Shown here piece after piece: positions 57,296 through 64,000 of a stretch of 64,000 nucleotides of DNA. The first letter of the stretch is position 1. Each line of letters opens with the position of its first letter. Source of the DNA: Melitaea cinxia (Eukaryota; Arthropoda; Insecta; Lepidoptera; Nymphalidae); contig NC_059419.1 of assembly GCF_905220565.1 (NCBI RefSeq), positions 6,625,326-6,689,325 of the forward strand. The letters are read 5' to 3'. The notes under the pieces are model-generated. The model was not told the origin of the DNA and did no database searches. It saw only the letters and a program-made list of their open reading frames with translations. The translations under genes and the position numbers were made by a program.

Positions 57296-57504
57296 TCATA
57301 TATAAAATTCTTGTGTCACAATATTAGTTACAATACTCCTCCGAAACGGTTGGATAGATTTTTAGAAAAAAATTTGTGTACATATCAGGTAGGTCTGAGA
57401 ATCGGCCAACATCTATTTTTCATACCCCTAAGTTATAGGGCCCCCCCTATAGGATATAGAGATTAAAACATATATAGCAAAACAACGTTTGCGGGGTCAG
57501 CTAG
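57296..57504 (+). mobile_element. Helitron-like element, family 2, shortened
   Basis: TCATATATAAAATTCTTGTG, ACTCCTCCGAAACGGTTGGA and AACGTTTGCGGGGTCAGCTAG (then T) match the 34244 copy. The middle is about 100 bases shorter. Confidence 0.8.
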
Positions 57505-58100
57505 TTTTACTATAAATAGGAGCACTTGTCTAGTAGAGGTTAAGGGCGAAGATAAACATTTAATGCGTAAAAACCTAAATGTTCTTCTTCTTCTTCTGAT
57601 TAAAATGGCTTTCAATAGTGCCAAATGAGCATTGTTAGCACATTATGACACTTTGAAATTGTCGAAAAATCTAGGTTACAAAATTAGCCGAGTAACTTCA
57701 TAAATAAATATAATAAATTTTCATTTATATGGTTAATATATCTTCGCTTTTAAATTGTATTTATATAGTTTTAATATATGTTCGATTAAAATAATTGTCA
57801 TGTTAAGTGATATTTAAAGAGTTGGCTACGAAGTCGATTCTTCCATTAAGGCTGTCAACCCTAGTCGAGTATTGGAGTGCTTTCATCGACTCTTTCGAAT
57901 CGCTTAGGCTTACGTCCCCTTTCTGCGTGCCTGAGAACTGTGTGATGTTTCGAACGTCTACATCTTAAAGGAAAACTTATGGCTTCACTCCTACTGTTTT
58001 TATTGGTAGGTTCCTGTCGTTTAGACAAAAATGTTTAGGGTGATTTGGCACCATCCGTATTACAACGGCAATTGTCATTAGTGACATTTGAATCATACTG
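57505..58100. other. No gene seen
   Basis: AT-rich DNA. It may include the decayed 5' part of the mariner relic, but I cannot read it. Confidence 0.45.
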
Positions 58101-58121
58101 AAAACGTAAAAATTCGAATAC

Positions 58122-58515
58122 GTGAAAACTTCAGCCAAAGTGTATCAAGATACAGTCTTGGATCATGTTGTGAAACCTCTCAGCAATACACTTTTTAAAA
58201 ATATACCGTGGACTTTCCTGCAGAACTTTGCACCTGGTCACAAGTCACGAACTATCCAAGCCTGGATTGAAACCAACGTTGCGGACTTCATAAGAGTGGA
58301 AGATTGGTCCCAGACCTCAACCCTTTAGACTTTGAATTATGGCCAGTTTTAGAGGACATGGCCTGCTCTAAACGACACGGCGACATTGAGTCTCTTAAAA
58401 AACCTTTGGAGCAAGCAGTGGTGAAATTTCCCGTGGAAACAGTGCCTAAATTCATAGATTCGTGGAAAACAGATTAAAGGCCTGTATAAAAGCTAAAGGT
58501 GGTCATTTCGAATAG
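58122..58515 (+). pseudogene. Mariner-type transposase relic (C-terminal part)
   Basis: Frame 1 gives VLDHVVKPLSNTLFKN, PWTFLQNFAPGHKSRT and ETNVADFIRVEDW. A small deletion near 58308 shifts to PDLNPLDFELWPVLEDMACS, and a second shift near 58471 leads to LKACIKAKGGHFE and TAG at 58513-58515. The usual QD-x-AP-x-H block reads QNFAPGH, so the second catalytic Asp is Asn. If the gap near 58308 is about three residues, the spacing to the Asp in NPLD is about 37, as in the DD37D (maT-like) group; this is an estimate. The N-terminal half is absent. Confidence 0.85.
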
Positions 58516-60429
58516 AATATTTTATTTATTTTTTGCTGAGACGTTAATAAATATGTAGGTATAAATTTTAATAATATTACATTACTTACGAACTTATGGC
58601 TGGACTAGGTATATAGAAGTAAATTATTCACAATTGAAATCATTGGATGATCTACTGAAGAAATTGTTTATAACTTTTTTTTTGTTTCAATATTTTGTTG
58701 TCTTTGAAATAAATAAGCTTAAAATGAACGTTTCACAATGTTCGAATTGACAATCACATTTTTATTGCAGAAAAAATAAAGAGATAATACACGTGAAAAA
58801 ACATGCTTCGCTACTGATAAAGTTGTGCCTTATCTCGAAGGGTGAAGAGAAGGCGTGACCACTTCAGCAAATTGCTTTGTCCCTTCACAATGACGCGCAT
58901 TGTTGACGTATTCGATTCTTTCTGAACAATAAAACACGAGACTTTCCTACATTTAACCTATGGGATAGAAGATCAATACTTGATGTATTGGACGCTTTTT
59001 TGTCCAATTTAGAGTTAGGATAAACTTTTATCAAGATTCTCTTAAGTAATATAGGCAATATTTATAATCAATAAGTAAAAAATATATCATTATTCTGGTA
59101 AGTATGCTTAAATCACCTTTCTTTTTAAAGAAATATTAAAGGTAAAAATAAATAATAAGTTAAAAAACGAAGAAGAGTGTAGTTTAGTCCGTAATGGCAC
59201 CGATAAAACCTTAAAATTCTCTTTAATATTAGCGTCGAAAAGTGTCGAGATCGATCGAGCTGCTTTTAGTAAACTAGCGCATTCTGTATCTAATGGTGAA
59301 TTCTCAGACCCGTGATCTCTTTATTTAATATTTACTTTCATTTTGACATGGGTCTAATTGACTTTTTCCCCCATTTAAATGTCACCGACTTTCAGCACAT
59401 CACTGTAAGTCAATTAATGTTTTCGGAGACAATGTTTTTAAATAATCGTTTTTATTGCTTACCAAATCTAGCTGAAAAGAATTTTTATTTTTTTTATTTA
59501 GAAATAAAAGTAAATTCAAATAAGATTGGATTTAAATTTAACGAATATATTTAAAGGCGAGCGGTAGGCTCTCATTGAAATAAAATAAGACCTGAAAATG
59601 ACGATTCAAACGTGTTCATTTCAAGTAGGCTTTTACATACTCGAAATAAGTATTTTTTTTTAAATTTCTTTTGAATGTATAAACGGAAAATTTTAAAAGC
59701 TTTTCAAAAATTTAACAATTGTCATGTCAGATTTGAGTTAGAAAGCGTAATAATAAAATGTTAGATAAGCAAAAAGTTTGAGATTAGTTCCATCTTTTTG
59801 GATTGGTTCTCGTTATTTTCCGAATCAAGTATTACGAATTCTGGAACGGTGATATTTTCCAAGTGCAGTCAATAAAATCAGTGACCAGAGATGGAGTGTC
59901 TTAAACGAATTCACTCGATTTTCGAAGCCAGCCGAGGAACAGACGTAATCCCCAATCTCGCAAGTAAACACAGTTGTTTGCAATCCACTCAAGTGTTCTG
60001 ATACCTGACCCTAGATTTTCCCTTTAAATTTTCTCAAAGCTGCCAAGATTACTTTATAAAGTTAATTAATCTTTAATATTCTTAATAATTTCATCAAACT
60101 TGTTTGATTATTGAAAGTTTTACTATTCTTTATTAATTCAAACGTGCTAATTTCTCTCGCCTCTCGTGCTTGTATCTTAAACCATGAAATAATTTTTATA
60201 TATTTTAACACTATTGTCATATTTATCCATCTTTTTTACGATCTATTATTTATTTTTAAATCTTTTTTTAAAATAATGAATGAATGAATTCTTGAAAAAT
60301 ATTTTAAAATAATGTAAATGTAATTTAATGACGACAGAACTGAAATCTATAGAAATAAATAATATTGCAATGTCTGTTTGTAATATTTAAATAATCGCTT
60401 TTCACATCGCATATGGATGATACACGATA
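58516..60429. other. No gene seen
   Basis: AT-rich. A patch at 59880-60010 has AGTAAACAC (forkhead-like) and CACTCAAGTG (NK-2-like), without other support. Confidence 0.45.
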
Positions 60430-60627
60430 CATATAACAAAATGTCATTTTTACAACTTTTGTCTGTCTGTCTGTCTATTTGTTCCGGCTAATCAACAGCT
60501 GGATCGATTTTGATGGGACTTTCACTGGCAGATAGCTGATGTAGTAGTTTATTTATTTTATAACCCAGCAAATTGAACAATAACTTTTTATTAAATTGCA
60601 CGCGGACGAAGTCGCGAGCACAGCTAG
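60430..60627 (+). mobile_element. Helitron-like element, family 3, sense
   Basis: TGTCTGTCTGTCTGTCTATT, TTCCGGCTAATC and GGGACTTTCACTGGCAGATA are shared with 6827-7075. It ends CGCGGACGAAGTCGCGAGCA, CAGCTAG before a T (60628). Confidence 0.75.
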
Positions 60628-60822
60628 TATTATATAAATAAGTAAGAGTTAGTATTTTTAAAATCACAATTGCGTACTAATGTCATGTTTTTTATTTCAG
60701 GTACAGAAAAAAACTTAATGTGTACAAAGCTTCACACTCATACTGACATCCTGGTACGTAAAAAATCTATATCAAATAACAAGCGAAAAAAATTATAAAA
60801 CGCTACATCGGTTAATTTACAA

Positions 60823-61051
60823 CTAGCTAAGCCTCGCGGCTTCATCTGCGTAATATTTTCGATCCCGAAAAATGTCGGGATAAAAAAAAGGCTTTTTGTT
60901 ATTTTTAATCTTTTGACATCTACGTATAATTAATTAATTTGTACCAAGTTTCAGTATCATCAGTTTATTAGTTTTTGTGTGAAACAGTAAAAATCGTGCA
61001 TCGGCCCATCCATCCATTTTCAAAAACTTTCGCATTTAATAATATTAGTAC
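60823..61051 (-). mobile_element. Helitron-like element, family 4
   Basis: On the minus strand it starts TACTAATATTATTAAATGCG, AAAG, has GGATGGATGGGCCGATGCAC and ends CGCGAGGCTTAGCTAG at 60823, after an A. The usual 3' hairpin sequence is decayed. Confidence 0.7.
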
Positions 61052-62231
61052 TCGTAATATAATAAATTCATTATCAAATACCACTTGTCATGCAGCCGAC
61101 CATGCAACAGAACACAATGTTAGAATTATATGAATCCTACGATAATCGGTCGTAATGTGTCTATTAGTGCGCAGGAGTTTCACACGAGACTAAATTAAAA
61201 AACCATCAGAAACGTATTACAATTCACACCTTGCCACCCGCGCGTTAGATATCTTAACTAGCAGATAAATTTAAACTCTATTTCCTTTCTATATATGGTC
61301 ACAATTACTTTGAAAATATTTCTCTATGTAATCCAGTTGGTGTACAATTTTCAATTTAATGTTAAGGGCGATAAAGTTGATATCAGATAAACAGAGACTG
61401 CCGGAAACGTCCAGGTTGAGGCTTCAAAACTGGTTTTTTGTATTGCATTAAGTTCAAAGAAGAGATTAAGATTTGTTTTATAGGATTTCGTTTCTACCGG
61501 GATGTTCCTGGACTTAAACGTTGTTAGTTGTTAATCTTTCCAATAGAGCTTCTCTTCTTGATTAAATCTTCATTAACTGACATTTTATGTCGAATCTAAT
61601 TTTACAGCTTTAGACTTTTAATGTTTTAGAAGTTACATGTTTACTGGAATCGCAATTATTTCTACAATGTATCAACAACTGATGTCCCATGAATGTTTAG
61701 CCTTAAAAGTTATATAATACATTCTAAGAAATACATATACGTATCCGCTTCCAAGTAATTGAAATCCAGTCAGAGAAGTAGGTAGAGAGACGCGCGTTAA
61801 CTTTGCTTCATTCATCACGTACTTACTACTTTATTTGGTTTAGTGACAATGTATAATGGATTACACGTTTACTTTCGGATAAGTTCTATCTATTTATTTT
61901 ATTCACCTAGTATCAATTTACAATTGTGCTTTGTATAATCTTTTTACAAATATATCAAAGGTCAGAAATTGTTTAATATTTTATTTAGTTTTTTATAATA
62001 TGGTTTTTGAATAATTTATTAATTAATATACATAATTATGTTATAAGTTTTCCATGTAAATGGATATCATATTCATATTTACATTACTATTATATTATAT
62101 ACTCGTATTTACATAATTAAATCGTAAAATAATATTTGTTATGTCGTTTTAAAAATATGAATTTTTACTAAAACTTGTAACTCATACACTGATAGTTAAT
62201 ATTTATTTCCATGATTAGATTAATAATTGAA
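61052..62231. other. No gene seen
   Basis: AT-rich DNA. Confidence 0.5.
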
Positions 62232-62425
62232 CGCGCCACCCTCAACGGCCCCCAGTAGGATGTAGATCCTATATCATGTGTCCAATAGATATACAACATA
62301 CACAGACGCTCTGACAAGATACAGACGTTCTGCATGGCTTATAGGTACAAACATTTGGCATTTGCCGAGATCGAAGCGACGACTGTGCAGCCGAACGTTG
62401 TGACCTTTGCGCTAACGCGTCGTCA
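62232..62425 (-). mobile_element. SINE family B, antisense
   Basis: The minus-strand head is GACGACGCGTTAGCGCAAAG, GTCAC; the end is CATCCTACTGGGGGCCGTTG, AG, as in the 24318 copy. The middle contains GACACATGATATAGGATCTA, absent or shorter in the other copy. Confidence 0.82.
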
Positions 62426-64000
62426 TGCACACCTGTCAGTTTACCTATCTATGCTAATATATTAAAGCTAAAGAATTTTTTTTGCGGATGTATAGGCTAA
62501 TATTTTAGTATATTTTTCCTTAAATTCTTATCGCGGGAAACTGCTGACACACAGATAATAAAGTATATACTGATCTTCTATAAGCAATGTTTATAAGGTT
62601 ATATGATACAAGTACATTGTGTTAGGTGTACCAAAATTACATCCCAAATTCAAGTTTACGTTCCACTATATGATATCTGAATTCATACGACCTACTTGAG
62701 AATGCTACTGCTTACTTTGTACTGTTTCGTGGTACGCGTTACTATCGTATTTATCCGTGCTTTATGGGACCTTTTACGGAACCTATTCTACCTTGTTACG
62801 GTAAAGTTTATTAGCTTCACATTTGTTTTGAAGTTTTAACTCCTACTACTACTCGTTCTTTGTGTAATGTACCTGTATATTTATTCGTTCTTTCTTTCCT
62901 AAGTGTTGATATTTTGAATTCGTGTGTATATATTTTTATATCTGAATATATATTATTTATTCGAATTTGTAGTCACAGAATTTGTAACTTTTTTAATTAA
63001 TTAAAAAAAAAATTGTTTGGAACTAGTAGTTTGTCGTTATGGGCCACTCTGCCTCAGAAATACGTAATACCTAGGGTTTTGAAAGTCTCTGGACTCGAGA
63101 TGTTTCGAACTACCTTTCCCGGGACTTTCGAGACATTCGAGACATAAAGTAAATAATAAATTTTGACGATCTTCAGGAATTGCTGCTCTTTTTAACTTTA
63201 CTTTAAGATTGTTATTGAAAAAATATAATTATCGCAAATTTCTTATTTTTTTCGTAAACGAACTGTTTCAACTCACTTCAAGGCACTTTAGTTCACAGCG
63301 TATAAAATCACTTTTATCTTAAGGTAACGAATTTCATCTTCGAAAAAAAAAGTAATTTACTGATTGAAATGCCCTTTTTTTTTTCGAAACCGCCCTTAAA
63401 ATTCTCTCGAAACTACTTTCTTGATTCTTTATAAAACAATGTAGTTAAAATATTTATAAGGTTCTTTATTCTAGAACAATAATTTAAATATCAAGCGATG
63501 CTTTCCTTTTGTCTTTATTTTAAATTCGTAACATTTTTAGAAGCTACTTTTATCTCCGTAAAAACAATATCATTTCGAGTTCTTAAATATATTGTAATAA
63601 ATTTTATTTCTTATCGTCTGTTACTTGGTCTGTGACTGTGTTCAGCAAATTAACATCCAAAAAGCGTAAAGCATCAACTTTGATGGCTGAACTAAAAGCT
63701 TATCCACATTTAAATAAACTAATGCGTTATTAAGATATATTGTTTTTCGTCATTAGCAGTAAAGGTGACGTTTTTATCTTTTGACGTATAACGTTTCTTT
63801 TTAGGCTATTATTTATATATTTTTTGTTTCCCTTTCTAAAATAAATGAGGGTGTATTTTAATGTATTGTTGTCATGGAAATTATTACGGAAAAAATGTAT
63901 CGAAATATTTTATATCGATTGGTGTTTTCGTAGATAATAATGTAAATGATAATTTTCATTTATTATGTATATCTGAGTATTTTTTTAAACAACTAGGTAG
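62426..64000. other. No gene seen
   Basis: AT-rich DNA to the window edge. A short GC-richer stretch at about 63035-63150 (CTGGACTCGAGATGTTTCGA, CCTTTCCCGGGACTTTCGAG) has small imperfect inverted matches and no open frame. Confidence 0.5.

Noticed and set aside
1..64000. CRISPR array, riboswitch or bacterial-type operon
   Set aside because: No regularly spaced repeats with unique spacers and no clustered co-directional genes; the DNA is eukaryotic.

Overview
The window looks like nuclear DNA of a moth or butterfly (Lepidoptera). It is AT-rich and intron-bearing, and it is full of short interspersed elements whose hallmarks are typical of that order: tRNA-headed SINEs ending in the same sequence as an RTE-type LINE, Helitron-like elements ending in CTAG with a degenerate 'GCGGACGAAGTCGCG' hairpin before the end, and relics of mariner, hAT and LINE elements. 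There is no operon structure and no bacterial or viral gene cluster. The order-level assignment is inferred from recognised repeat types; I cannot name the species.

Region by region. 1-1.9 kb: the 3' half of a dead RTE-clade reverse transcriptase. 2-27 kb: gene-free, repeat-dense DNA with at least four SINE arrangements, several Helitron-like copies, an internally inverted LINE tail, a 173-bp hAT MITE with a perfect 8-bp target duplication, and a possible solo LTR. 27.8-28.2 kb: a GC- and CpG-rich stretch with a GC box and a good splice donor, possibly the promoter and first noncoding exon of a host gene reading rightwards. 28-48 kb: AT-rich sequence with scattered repeats and a repeat-poor, higher-complexity block at 37.5-38.9 kb that could be regulatory. 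48.9-52.5 kb, minus strand: the one convincing intact gene, with a TATA box, a 5'UTR intron, five coding exons and a poly(A) signal. 53-64 kb: a possible relic resembling an ionotropic receptor, a mariner relic and more SINE and Helitron copies.

The intact gene encodes a predicted 860-residue protein joining a Mutator-like transposase-type region (candidate D, D and E residues in conserved-looking blocks) to a C-terminal YqaJ/lambda-exonuclease-type PD-(D/E)XK nuclease with all core residues visible. Only the last exon appears as a long open reading frame; I worked out the four upstream coding exons from splice sites and phase. Two of them are exactly 69 nt, both phase 0-0, and encode related 23-residue segments beginning (D/E)NES, so they look like a tandem exon duplication. 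This gene is the best candidate here for an under-described system.

The repeats also interact: SINE tails match the last codons of the RTE open reading frame (so RTE machinery probably moved them), SINE heads and bodies are exchanged between families, and several insertions are nested with clear target duplications.
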